NCBI GenBank assembly: GCA_958510875.1
Contig: OY294067.1
Span: 99,678,010 to 99,742,009 of the forward strand
Length of the DNA stretch: 64,000 nt
Direction: 5' to 3'
Source of the DNA: Endomychus coccineus
Lineage: Eukaryota; Arthropoda; Insecta; Coleoptera; Endomychidae
Part shown: in pieces, positions 12,669 to 23,757 of the stretch
Position numbering within the stretch: position 1 is the stretch's first letter
How the letters are laid out: every line of letters starts with the position of its first letter
Position numbers and translations under genes: made by a program
Notes under the pieces: generated by a model
Seen by the model: only the letters and a program-made list of their open reading frames with translations
Told to the model about the DNA's origin: nothing
The model's database searches: none

Positions 12669-14105
12669 AGAAAAACCCATTCTGTTCAAACTAAGTTTTA
12701 GTGTTCTTTGGATTCTAAAACTCCTAGAAATGCAATTGAAGTTTTCATTTCTTCAACATTGCTTTGATCTTAGAAATAGTTTGCAACAGCTTGAATTTTG
12801 GCTGTGCTGAATAATGGTTGAGAGTTTCTCATCGATCATATAGCTATGGGGTTAATTAGGCAAGAGCAGAAGGGACGAAAACGATTTTTTCTTCAAATAA
12901 TTCGTTAACAGTGAACTTTTCGAAAAATTATTTCACTAAATGTACCTGAGCCATTTGTGAAAGTAACTTTAATAAAAACAGGAACATGACATTCTGAGCG
13001 ATAAGAAACATTTAAGACATCTAACTGGACATACACGATCCCAATATTCAATCAATTGCAAACTATCATAAGTTAAAAGCGACAAAACCTCACCATAGAG
13101 AACCCCTTACAGTTTTTTAACATTAGAATGTAGATGTACGTGATACGTTTAAATGTACGTTTCGAAAACATGAAGAACATGATACTATATTATTGCTTTA
13201 TAACGTACTATGCAGTCACAGCTTCTAAACCAATATCTACATCAAATGTAATAAGGAACGTTGTACCTATTCAACTTCATTACTAACCTTACAATATGAT
13301 TCCTTGGAATTGAATAATAGTGAAACATCACAGGTATTATTATCGACTGCTATACATCTCGGTACGCATTCTGCAGTTGAATTCTGGTCCTCCGTATCAT
13401 TTATCAATTTTAAAACACCAAATTACTCCGGAATAAAATTGAAGTCACACATCCAAGGCAAATTATAATCAACCGTTTTGTACCTGTCAACAATTGATTA
13501 TGATTATGTCTATGTATTCCTAGAAATACGAAGCTCGCCTATCGATTCATTATAAGGGGCATGTCTTCATATTCATCCGTTGTTGAAAATTTAATCTCAT
13601 ATTTATTGAATTCCAAATCTCCATCGCGATTTTAAGGGCACCGTCGATTCCTACATCGATGAATTCAAACGGAAAGTAATTTGCTTTTGTTCAGTGCTAC
13701 AACTAATGTACTTGTTGAAATATTATAATCATCCTACTATACAAATATTTCTGGAAATCGTGCATTGATTTGAACATGTTGATCATCGTGTATTTTGAAT
13801 ATTGGTTTTAATAAACAATAACGCTCACTGTAATTAACATCACAATAAGAAAAATGATATGGATTATTAATATCGACTCTATGGAAAGTTGGTTGGTTTC
13901 CATATCTTCCTCTAGATCTTTCAGGTGTACCAATAAGTTAATTGACTTAGTAAAATCTCGATGAGAGTGGAACTTTTTTGGTGATGCTTCAAAAAATTAA
14001 AAAATTTTTGTAAAAAAATGTTCACTGTCCAATTTTTGTCTTACAGTCTTATGTCGTTCATATCGTTACTTGTCAAAGTTTATTTTGTTCCATTTAAATT
14101 TTTTT
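12669..14105. other. AT-rich DNA, no gene
   Basis: Short open frames only; no motif or repeat that I can support. Confidence 0.4.
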
Positions 14106-14400
14106 CCCTTAATTATATTGGAAGCATTCCCAAAAAAGATTCCCCTTCAACGTCTGTACTGACGCATTTTTTATCATTATCAACTCTCTTAGGTTGGCGA
14201 GGGCTTGGTAGGTGTTCAGCACGTGTTCTGTCATCTCATACTCCTCTTCGCATGCCCTACACAGTGGGTCATCCAGTACGTCCAGTGTTAATGTGTTTTC
14301 TTGGTTGACAATGACCCGTAGCTCAGGTTTTTGCGACCATTGTCTCAAGTAAAATTCCGCTGTTTTTGGACAAGGCGTTTCGTTTTTTAGAATGACATTA
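14106..14400 (-). pseudogene. LINE ORF2 C-terminal fragment with zinc-knuckle
   Basis: The minus strand reads DDPLCRACEEEYEMTEHVLN followed by LANLRE. This matches the CxxCxEExETxEHxLxxC knuckle at the end of insect non-LTR retrotransposon proteins, with the final Cys changed (TYQAL where CPAL is usual). The residues before it (ENTLTLDVLD) are poorly preserved. Only about 80 codons remain. A stop truncates the fragment near 14109. Confidence 0.62.
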
Positions 14401-15494
14401 ATGATACGAATGAAATAATTATTAGACTCTGAGATTCATCTTTTATTTCCAATGATTGAAATGTTCGTATTAAATACCAATATAAGAGCAAATACGAGTA
14501 GATTCGAATCTACCATTATATAACTTTTGGTTATAAGCTTTTCTATCATGATTTCAATACTCCAAACATTATAATTTGGAACGTTGAAAGTTACTGTTCT
14601 GAAAATTATTTGAAATAATTCATCATATTTAAGAAACCATTTTCAGAGTAAACCCTCTTGAAGTATTTAAACAAACAGTAGAGAGAGGCAAATTAACTCC
14701 TTTGTTCGGAAAAGTCAGGTGCCGTGAATCCTCGCTCTCATGGTTATGAGATCCTGCTTTTGTCAGAAAATTTAGGTACTGTATTGTTATTCAAAGAACG
14801 ACCACTAAAAAGCTAAGGTAATCTCAATTCATTATTTCAAGAATCTTCAATGATAAACTAAGTTAAATCACTTGGTATATCCATATCATATACATAATGA
14901 AGTTTATTCATTATTTCTTCAGTCAGCTGAATGCTACTGGAGCTGTGAATAATCCTTCATATTCTGTAACGCAATCCAATATTTTTCGAGTCTTAATATT
15001 TCATAAAAAATACGAGTAGAATAAGGTATTATTCAAATTATTCAGTTTCAAAGATAGTTCGTGTTATAGGCCGATTTTGTTCCTTAATCGGATTGAAATG
15101 AATGATCTATTCTTCATTTTATACAAATTAGATCTGAAATTGAGACGTCCAAAATGGAACCCATTCGTGTCTAAGCTATTTTCCTTCGAATCTCCTATTG
15201 TAGTAGTTTAGTTCAATGTTAACTATGTTGAATTCAAATATATATTGTTATGTTTTATTATCACTTACATACCGGGTGTCGCCGTAATTTTTAGCAACAT
15301 ACTAATATTCTATGATACAGAGGGAGGAATTTCATATATTTAAGGTCATAGCCATCAACAATGGGTTTTAATCTGGAATTAATCCAAATTGTCTTATAGA
15401 AAGAAGAAGAAATTAACTCACTCAAGTATTTATCCCTTTACAAAAACTTCTGATAACATATTTTGGATCTATAAGTGTGATTCCCTCCAAACAT
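14401..15494. other. AT-rich DNA, no gene
   Basis: No supportable feature. Confidence 0.4.
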
Positions 15495-15755
15495 AATCTA
15501 AAAGTTAGCATCAAACCACAACATAAATTGCCTCATATTTTGTTCACAATTAAACATGAAATGACCAAGCTTAATAAACCTGCAGATTATAAATAAACCT
15601 GTTCAGAGTGTGATAACTTTAAAATTGGTCGATCAAGTCTTAATCTAGAAAGAATTTCGATCTTTCAGACTATATAAAACAGATAAAAACAGATTTATCT
15701 TTCTATAATCGTATTTTAGGAACAAGACATACCTTTCTTCCTAAACTTAGATGAA
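15495..15755 (+). repeat. Old interspersed repeat, copy B
   Basis: Diverged copy of the repeat at 10065-10290, same orientation. It contains a local insertion around ATAAAACAGATAAAAACAG near 15680 that the other copy lacks. Confidence 0.5.
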
Positions 15756-15955
15756 GTTGAAATATTTAATACTGTTTTAAATGAATACTAATTCGACATC
15801 ATGATATGGATAATTTACAATTATCTGTACTCTGAGATGAATCCTGAAATCTCTCGAAGGATAATAAATTTTAATTGAATATTTATAAACTATCCGCTTG
15901 TTTGTTCACGATAAATGGAAACTTATTGCATATCCAGTGATAGGAAAGTGCATTG

Positions 15956-15981
15956 TCCTGTATGTAATATTACATACAGGA
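15956..15981. repeat. Perfect 26-bp palindrome
   Basis: The half-site TCCTGTATGTAAT is followed immediately by its exact reverse complement. The outward parts read as two mariner-like termini (TACAGGA and TCCTGTA) placed head to head. It could be a minimal remnant of two abutting insertions or an excision footprint. Confidence 0.8.
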
Positions 15982-16670
15982 TATCCGAAATTTATGAGCA
16001 AAATAATCAGAGGGGGATTCTACTTGACAAATTGAGTTCCTATACCAATTTTCCGAGAACTAAGAGATATGGGATTTCAAATTTGTTTTTTTTTTAATCA
16101 ATTTTTCTAATTGTATACCAATTCATTTTCTTAAGATTTATTACACTCGTCAATTATATTTTTTTGTATTCTTGATTGAAATATCATGTGAATCTCTCGT
16201 AAACTGGCCCATACTGCCCTTGACCTCCGAATAATGACGTGATGTTTGTTCTTCTGTAATGAATGAATTGATCCCTCTTAGGAGATTTCAAAGAACGTTG
16301 AAGTTCCTCTTTTCATTCGATAACCTCACAATTGATAATAATTTTCTGCCTCAACTACCAAGGCTATTTAGTTGGGCAGTTATAAAAGAGCTTAGGGATA
16401 ACTTCTGAAGAAGAAATTTTTTGAGTTTGAATTAGGCTACAAACTCATTTTGGGAAGCGTGTTCTTCCCCTAGGTGAAAATTTCATGACACCAAGATGCC
16501 TAAACAATTAATCAGACGAGAAGACTTGCAGAAGTGTCCGGAGGCTATAATGTTAAAAAAAGCGAGGGACGTCAGTGATTGATTGATTAAAGTTCATTAA
16601 TTGAGTGATTGAGATTGTTTTCAGTTTGTTCAAATAAGTTTTCTCCTATTAGTAATTCCATTTTCACATT

Positions 16671-16709
16671 GCATGATACTTATTCGGTGTCCTTGAATAA
16701 GTATCATGC
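16671..16709. repeat. Short perfect hairpin
   Basis: GCATGATACTTATTC and its exact inverse are separated by 9 nt. No gene or terminator context explains it. About 700 bp of featureless AT-rich DNA lies on each side. Confidence 0.75.
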
Positions 16710-17439
16710 CAACAGAGAAAAAAATGCACATCTAACCATATACATAATATGCATAGTTTTTGACCACTACCCCCTTTCTAATCCCTTTGAGCAGACAAGT
16801 ACCAATTTTGATAAAGTTCTACACACTTAACTTTCAAAATAAGAGTAAAGCTTAGATCAGATTCACAATTTCAGCTAGTAATACAGTAAAGGTAGGTATG
16901 TAATAGTATATTGTCAATTCAAATAAGCTTCCAATGCAATGACAAGAGTATAATTTAACGTCTTTCCAAACGTTTATCTTTTATCAATTGATCACAGCTT
17001 TTTGAAAGGCTTTTCAGGAAATACAGCTGACTATTTTTGGATTTTTCTCAAATTGCCAGTTCTCTGAATTCCAAAAATGATGTGTATTGTTTGTTAATGT
17101 ATATTCGTCGAATTATTAGCCAGGCAAATAGTTGTTTAAACGGCAGAATATATCCAGGAATATATTTAGATTCTTTCTAGTAAAATCAAATTTTAATTAA
17201 ACATTGGTACAATGTTTACGAATCATCATTAAAGTTCATTCGGCTTTGTTAATATACCCATGAGACTTCCAACATTAAACTTTCTTTTTTTTTACTTTCA
17301 TTTTGACTATAGAAGAGGGAAACCTATAATGTTCGCAGAACATTATTTGAGCCATCGATGATATGTTGGGAGAAGAGATTATAATTTTTTTTTGAAAGTT
17401 TTTTCAACTTCTCAGTTCGATAGAAAAATTGATTCTGGT

Positions 17440-18480
17440 AGAGAGAAGTTCGACAGTGAAGACAGTCTGCGCTCGTCTAGCCTGCCTGTCTTGATTTGTT
17501 CGTGATGGAATAACTTACGAAGTTTCCGATGATTACCGGAACATTGAAATATCTATAGAAAAGGCAAAGATCGCTCATCATTCTATCATGTTATTATTAG
17601 AGAGGTCAATGAATTCGTAAGTGTGACATCTACGGTTGGTGGTGTCTGGTTAGATGAGAAGCTCTCTTCTGAATATGATTCAAAAGCTCCAGCTTATGTT
17701 CAGAAGATGAACTCCAAACATGTGAAGTGTACTCCAGCACAAGTCTCAGCTTAGCAGACGATGAGGAGCTGCTGGGGTGTAATGTAGTTCTTGGCACGGA
17801 ATAGAAAACCAAGTTTCTGAGAAGCAGTTTTCGCAACGAACCTCACATGTTCGTCACATGAGAGGGTACTGTTGGTGGTGATACCGAGCATAGACATTGA
17901 GGACTTCATAGGAATAGTTGTATTTACCTCATAAACAAGACTTGTGGGATCCGACTCTCTGGATAAAATGCAAATGCAAAATGCATTGAACTCTACAGAT
18001 CCACATTTCAAAATTCTTTTGAGATCTTCATTTATTGCACCGTACTGCCTCTGTCTCGCAAATCTCGCTCCATTGGATGATGCAGGGGCTCTAGAAGGGT
18101 ACCTGAAAAAAAACTCGGTAGCAACAAAGGTAGAGCAGGAAACCATTTGCCGGAAGCTTCCCAAAAAGATTTTGGTGTCAGACTCGGTCAAATATTTTGA
18201 AGATATTCAATGCTAGAGCTAGGGATTCCTCACATATTCCGATTGACGTAAACGAGCAGGTCTCTTGTTGATCTCTGGTGACGAAAATCATATTGTCGGT
18301 CGTTCACGATTAAGAGCTTTCGAGATATTGGATGAGTTTAATATTGACTGCTTCCTCCGATACTTTGGAGATCACAGTAATGGGGTTCATAATTATTAGG
18401 AATGGACTTCTTTCTTATCTTGGAATTGGTTGGACTCTAGCTGTCAACCAGCTGTAAACAACCTGTAAAAACTGATGCTA
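17440..18480 (-). pseudogene. Jockey/I-like LINE reverse transcriptase remnant, copy 3
   Basis: The minus strand carries the same LINE family as 5.1 and 7.8 kb. 18191-17751 reads through RQRQYGAINEDLKRILKCGS, LGITTNSTLSCDEHVRFVAK and SQKLGFLFRAKNYITPQQLL. A frameshift then gives LVLEYTSHVWSSSSEHKLEL and LNHIQKRA (17836-17630). Sequence down to about 17440 retains C-terminal similarity in broken frames. The catalytic FADD box and everything upstream cannot be read, and the expected palm segment at 18190-18480 is scrambled. Not functional. Confidence 0.75.
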
Positions 18481-19099
18481 AGTCTAGGGAATATTTCTTG
18501 GGAACTATAGGCGGAATTTCTTATGGCCCCAAATTCTTCTTGACATCCGAACCAAGCAGAATATGCCTAATTGTTCGCTGACGAAAGATTATTCCAAGAA
18601 TGATGTTATCGATGGTGGCGATATTATGAGGGTCCTTCCCTTGTAGACTCGAAGTGGAATTGGGGTTATTTGAAAAGTTATCAAAAAATGGTGAATAAAA
18701 GAGTTCTATATTATTTCTCAATAATCAGAATTTTTTGTCAAGATTGGAAAAGATTTCCGTTAAATGTCAAATTTTCTCATGTTGTCAATTTTTTTAAATC
18801 AAACGTTCTGAATATTATCTCATATGAAGAGAATGGAGAGATTTTTCTTGGATTATGAAAATATATACCTATTTTAAAAACATAAGCGTCCAAATATCGA
18901 AAAAAAATTCAGCTAATGTATTCTAAAACGTAGCTAGTTGTTTAGCTATCAAATATAAGTTTTGTCGCGATGAATCGGTGAACAATTGGCTATTCTGAAT
19001 ATCGGAGGAAGTTTTCAGATAGAACGGCTCGTATGACAATATTGAATAGGTACAGTAAAACAATCAAGTGAAAGAAAAACACCTCAGCAAAAAGTAACA
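18481..19099. other. AT-rich DNA, no gene
   Basis: No supportable feature. Confidence 0.35.
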
Positions 19100-19610
19100 A
19101 ACGATGAACGTGTATTTTGTTTTCGTCAATACAGCCACCTTGGTTTAAAATACATACTTGAACATTTCTCATATATTTTAAGACTTTGATTTTCTGGGAT
19201 ACGCTTTTTCCTAAATCTTGAATGGTTGTGGGTCCATTATGATAAACTTTGTTTTTCAGGTCACCCCACAAAAATATGTCCTGTGGTGATAGGTCAGGAC
19301 TATTTGCTGACCATCTCACTTATACGTCTCCCTATCCAAAACGGATACATATTATTTAAATAGTTGTTCACTTACACATCATTATGGCAAGGGGTACCAT
19401 ATTCATGCCATATTATATTGCTATATTCATTGACAGGTAGTCAATATCCTTCGATTTCATTATGTAAGAATTCATAATATTTTTGTCCTGTTAGATTTCC
19501 ATTGAAAAATTTCGATCATGATTATGAAGAAGACCCCACCAAACATATGGGGATCTCCATCTGAATAGCGCGCGGATTTTCTCGTCACCAAAATTGGTTG
19601 TTTATTTCAA
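19100..19610 (-). pseudogene. mariner/IS630-type transposase remnant
   Basis: Read on the minus strand, the first conserved block is FFNGNLTGQKYYEFLHNEI (near 19510-19450), matching the NLTGxxYxxFLxxEL block between catalytic Asp 1 and 2. It is followed by a degraded HDGAP box (HEYGTPCHND). After frameshifts come NYLNNMYPFWIGRRIS and RWSANSPDLSPQDIFLWGDL (19380-19270), which carry the third catalytic Asp region. The tail near 19150 (NVQVCILNQGGCIDEN) resembles the C-terminal CIxxxGGHxExL. Stops and at least two frameshifts are present. This is a different family from the long-TIR elements. Confidence 0.78.
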
Positions 19611-20110
19611 TTGAACATTCCATTTTATACCAATTTATTCATAAGATTCGACAAAAAAACAAGAATGCCGGGTCTTGTCATTCCCGATAATCTGTTGAGC
19701 GTGGTTAACTATGTTTTAGTGCGCATTAACTTATATTTTTGAAATATTTGAATGCTTATATTTTGAAAACGAGTTCATGAAATATGTTTCAGAACTGAGA
19801 AAAAAGTCCTTTCCACATTTGAAGAAATTAGCAACATCTCATAATTTGACATTTGCCGGAATAATTTTCCAATTTTGATAGAAAACTCTGATGATTCAGG
19901 AAAAAATTAGAACTTTAGTATTTATAATACTTTGATTACTTGATAACTATATGGAAAAACCCGTACGTGAAACGTAACTGGAAAAAACGAGAACATCGAA
20001 ATAGAATGAAAAAAGAGAAGGATTTAATTAATTTCCTTGTTTCCATAGCATTAATATCGTCATAGCATTTTTCAATTCAGGAATAAGAACTTAATATATC
20101 AATAATAAAT

Positions 20111-20208
20111 TATAAAGAGTTTACTCTGATGATGTCTACTTGGTAGCCGAAAGGTCCTCAGTACTTTGATAGTATTTATAGTGGATAAGGGTGATTATTT
20201 CTTATCAA
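20111..20208 (+). mobile_element. Penelope-like element LTR fragment with hammerhead-like core
   Basis: About 95 bp match, in inverse orientation, the sequence at 57680-57775 next to a Penelope-like GIY-YIG remnant. It contains CTGATGA at 20126-20132 and GAAA at 20149-20152, separated by a short stem-loop (TCTACTTGGTAGC), then a weak AGGT/ACTT helix: the layout of a hammerhead ribozyme with minimal stem III. Penelope-like elements are known to carry hammerheads in their LTRs. Stem I pairing is poor here, so activity is doubtful. It ends about 80 bp before the splice acceptor of the GTPase exon. Confidence 0.55.
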
Positions 20209-20291
20209 TAATATCAACATATCAGATTCATGACATAATAACAGTGGTTGCAGAATTAATAAATTATTAACTATATGTGTTATTGTTACAG

Positions 20292-20407
20292 ATGTGGAAA
20301 AATGAATGTAACATCACCAAAATCATCGTTAGCAAAGTTAGGTTTTCACCCTCGTCAAAAAACGCTCAAAATAATGGTACTGGGACAGAGTGGAATAGGC
20401 AAAACGG
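20292..20407 (+). CDS. Exon of a putative Ras-like small GTPase (P-loop exon)
   Basis: The exon starts after a pyrimidine-rich acceptor (TATTGTTACAG, ending 20291). It contains ATG at 20302 and ends at a consensus donor, GTGAGT at 20408, in phase 1. The encoded N-terminus (MNVTSPKSSLAKLGFHPRQ) is followed by LKIMVLGQSGIGKT, a beta-strand plus Walker A (GxxxxGKT) as in Ras-superfamily GTPases. The phrase best suits the RERG/RASL-like branch. Septins have a related P-loop but normally read GESGLGKS. The protein should bind GTP at membranes or in the cytosol. I could not find the following exon (switch I, DxxG, NKxD) downstream, so the gene either continues past the window or is incomplete. Upstream exon content is unknown, since the frame is open back to the acceptor. 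Confidence 0.62.
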
Positions 20408-23400
20408 GTGAGTTTACTTTCAGAATCCTTTCTAATCTAGTTATTTTCAACCAATCGTGATGCTCACAATCATATCTAATGACGAAATTTGCTTCAGAAT
20501 AATTTTTATAACTTTGAAAACTTGTTTATGTTTTATGTGATAAAGTAGCAAATCCTTAGATCTCAGGAAGCTGTTGAACAATTTTGACCTTCAAATATGA
20601 TTGAATTGAATAAGTTGATATGACTTGATTTTTTTTTGTGTTTTCAAGTGTCGATTGATTCATGCTTTTTTGGATTCACTCTCGATAATAAATAACGAAG
20701 AAATTATACCTGTTCACCTGCATTTCTGTAACTGAACAGGGTATCAAATTTTTAGCTTGGTGTATTGAGATCTCGGTAACTATAAGAGTTATAACGTAGG
20801 TTAAATTGAGGAACGTTTGCAGAATTAGATAAGTTCTGGTTTACCAAACATTTTTATATTTCCGCTAATTTTTGAAATATTTTGAAAGGTAAAAATATAA
20901 ATTTCTTCACTTCCACTTTTTGTAGATGGAACTTTTTTGTGACTTTTTTCTCCATTACAAAATGACATCAATTGCGGCCCATCATTAACTTGTGTTTTTT
21001 GAATACGAATCTCACGATTTTAATAGAAGTAATTATTCTGTTCACAACCGCCACACCTGATTGTTTGACAATGTTTTGACCGTATTATAAATTATAGAAG
21101 AAAAGTCTGGGCCTGTTATTAAAAAAAAATTATAGGAAATTTCACACCACAACGTCTAAACTTACGACGCACATAGGAACTGTAAAACATAAATCTTAAC
21201 TCATTCACTTTTTATTTTATGTAAATGTTCTGTCAATTTGTATTTCAAATAAAGTGGATATTTTTATACGTTGGGATGCCTTGAAATATTAGAACGCTGT
21301 GCCTCCAAAGAATGATAGTATTGTAGAGGATACAGTAAGAAATGGTATTGGAGGAATAAATTGAAATAGGTTAAGGAGGGCAATATGGGTAGTTAGAAGA
21401 GATGATGATTTCTAAGACTTCTAACAACTGCAGGAAGTAGAATTGAAGAAATCAGAATTTTTAACATTTTTAAAAATTATTAGCAGGAATTAAAATTTTT
21501 TTAATACAATCCCCGACCTCTATTCGGATTTTCAATCCCATTTTGTCATGTACTACCTATTATTCTGGCAAAGTTCTGCTTACCTAAGATGACAGACTCA
21601 CCATTTGAAGAGATATGGTTCTTCTATTATGTTCCTCTAAAGAACTACATAATTGTTCATAATAGAATATCCTATTTTCGATCATGTTTTTGCAACTTCC
21701 GAAAAAAGATATTCACATAACTTTTCTTCTCCCCCAATCACATTCTTCATACTATCAACTATTGAACATTTATTTAAATTATTTACCGACTAAAAAGTTA
21801 ACTACATCCATATTATGATCTTTCACATTACTTATCTGTTCACATTCTTCTTTGGTATTTGATATCGATTTCATTTCTACGCGGTAACTTCACTTTAATA
21901 TATTATTTTTCCTTAGCATCACAGTAATACGTAAATATAATTTACAATAATAATTATTCGATTACCAATACAAAACACTGGTGCTGGTACTAGGTTAGGT
22001 ACACCCATATGTCATATGTTCTATACTTTCTAAATCTTAACTGCTTTCCTCCCTTTTTGTAAGTTAAAGCGTTAAACGGTGTTCTTGGCTACTTTTACAA
22101 CCACTCGAATCAAAAATGTCCCCAACTAATCTAGCTGTCTTCGTCAAACCAGGTTATATTCCATTTTATCAGTTGGCAACACATTACAAAGTTGCCGATA
22201 TAAGCTGCTGATTTATTTAATTGACTTGACATTAGGTACACTTCATGATTCGTTGTGAATCTAAATTTTGATAGAATTAAATTTCAAAAGTACAGATACA
22301 ATTCTTCCCAGAACTGTAATTCTACGTACATGTATGTCGTGTGTTTTGTAAACTTCGAAACTTTTACATTTGGTAGTTCGGCGGAAAAATTCGGTGGATA
22401 TGTGGAAACAGGCTACGAAAACCAACACTAGAAATATGGGCGAAGACTATTCGATATGTCTATAATGTGAATAATTCTGTGTCATTGTTGATGTACATTG
22501 TTTAATGTTACTATAGTGTTTAAGGCAGTGGGGTAATATTCATTATTTTTATGTGACTGAGCAATAGCCTCAAGTTACAACAGCAAATTTAATACAAATA
22601 AATGATTTGACGCTATACGATTCCTCTTCTGAAGTTCAATTTTTATAACTGTATTTTAAACTGTGAGTTGTCAGGATAGATTCAATTTTCATATATTTTA
22701 TGAACCTCTTGTGAAATATATGCAAGATGTAACTGAAATGAATCTTCTCAAGAAAATTTTCTTTCAACTTCCAGTCGGTTTTGATTCAACTAACTAGTAA
22801 ACTTAATACCATGAGTAATGTGTTTTTTTTTTTGGTGCTACTACAAAAGTAGGTAAGCTCTTCATTTCATAGTAGGTTGAATAAAATTTACCTATATTAA
22901 TATCATTGATACATAAGTATGCAACAGAAAATGAAATACGCGTCCCCATCATCAAAGATAATTTTTCCACTTGTATGGCTCCAAAAATGGATTCTAAATA
23001 TTATTACTATATTCTAAAATAGTGTATTGGCCTTGATAATCAAGTATTTTGAGTGTTCATAAATAATAATGGATACTTTAACAATTTGGATTAATTTTAT
23101 TCCAATATCAATAAGGGATGAACCTTCTGGAAAATTCTTCTTTTTGCCATTCACTATCTTTCCCTCATTTAATATAAAAATTTATTTTTTGTTACTATTG
23201 AATTTGGATTCGATGAAAGCAGAACCAGTAAGTAGGTTCACACATTTGGTAAACACTACAATAGTTTGTCTATTACATTTGAAATAACGAGTAATTTGTA
23301 TTATTTGATAAAATAAGTAAAGAACTCCAAAATTGTTTTGTAACACAGTAGATTGAATCTAATGGTTAGTTGTATTCAAACACATTGAAAACATGCTCAA

Positions 23401-23757
23401 CCTGACAACTATGACTGCCCTTGAGCCATGACGTTATTTCTTATTTCTTTCTTAATGTGAGCAGCGCTTACTGATATCGTAACGTGGTTTATTTTACTAA
23501 CGCCTTACGATAGAGATAGAGCCTCTCCAATTACTAACTGTCTCGGTTCAGTTCAATGTGATTAAAATATGACGTGAACACCTGTTCCTAAAAACAAATT
23601 CGTCTGACGGAATATGATTGTTCCACAGAGAGAATCTCACAGGCAGTGAAATATACAGACCTGAATTTAATGGTCGCATTGCTTCCGCTGCAGATTCTAT
23701 GCCTGTGACGGGGTGAGTGGAGTGAGTTTGAATATTCATCTCTGAATGTGTGATATA
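20408..23757. other. Intron-like AT-rich DNA downstream of the GTPase exon
   Basis: No exon, transposase or clear repeat could be recognised on either strand over 3.3 kb. If the GTPase gene is intact, this is part of its first large intron. Poly-T and poly-A runs occur, and short open frames lack family similarity. Confidence 0.45.

Noticed and set aside
18521..18858. Overlapping 60-66-codon frames on both strands
   Set aside because: No similarity and no context; chance open frames.
20126..20191. A confidently active hammerhead ribozyme
   Set aside because: Core boxes are in order, but stem I is poorly paired and an extra U follows the CTGATGA box, so only a hammerhead-like remnant is claimed.
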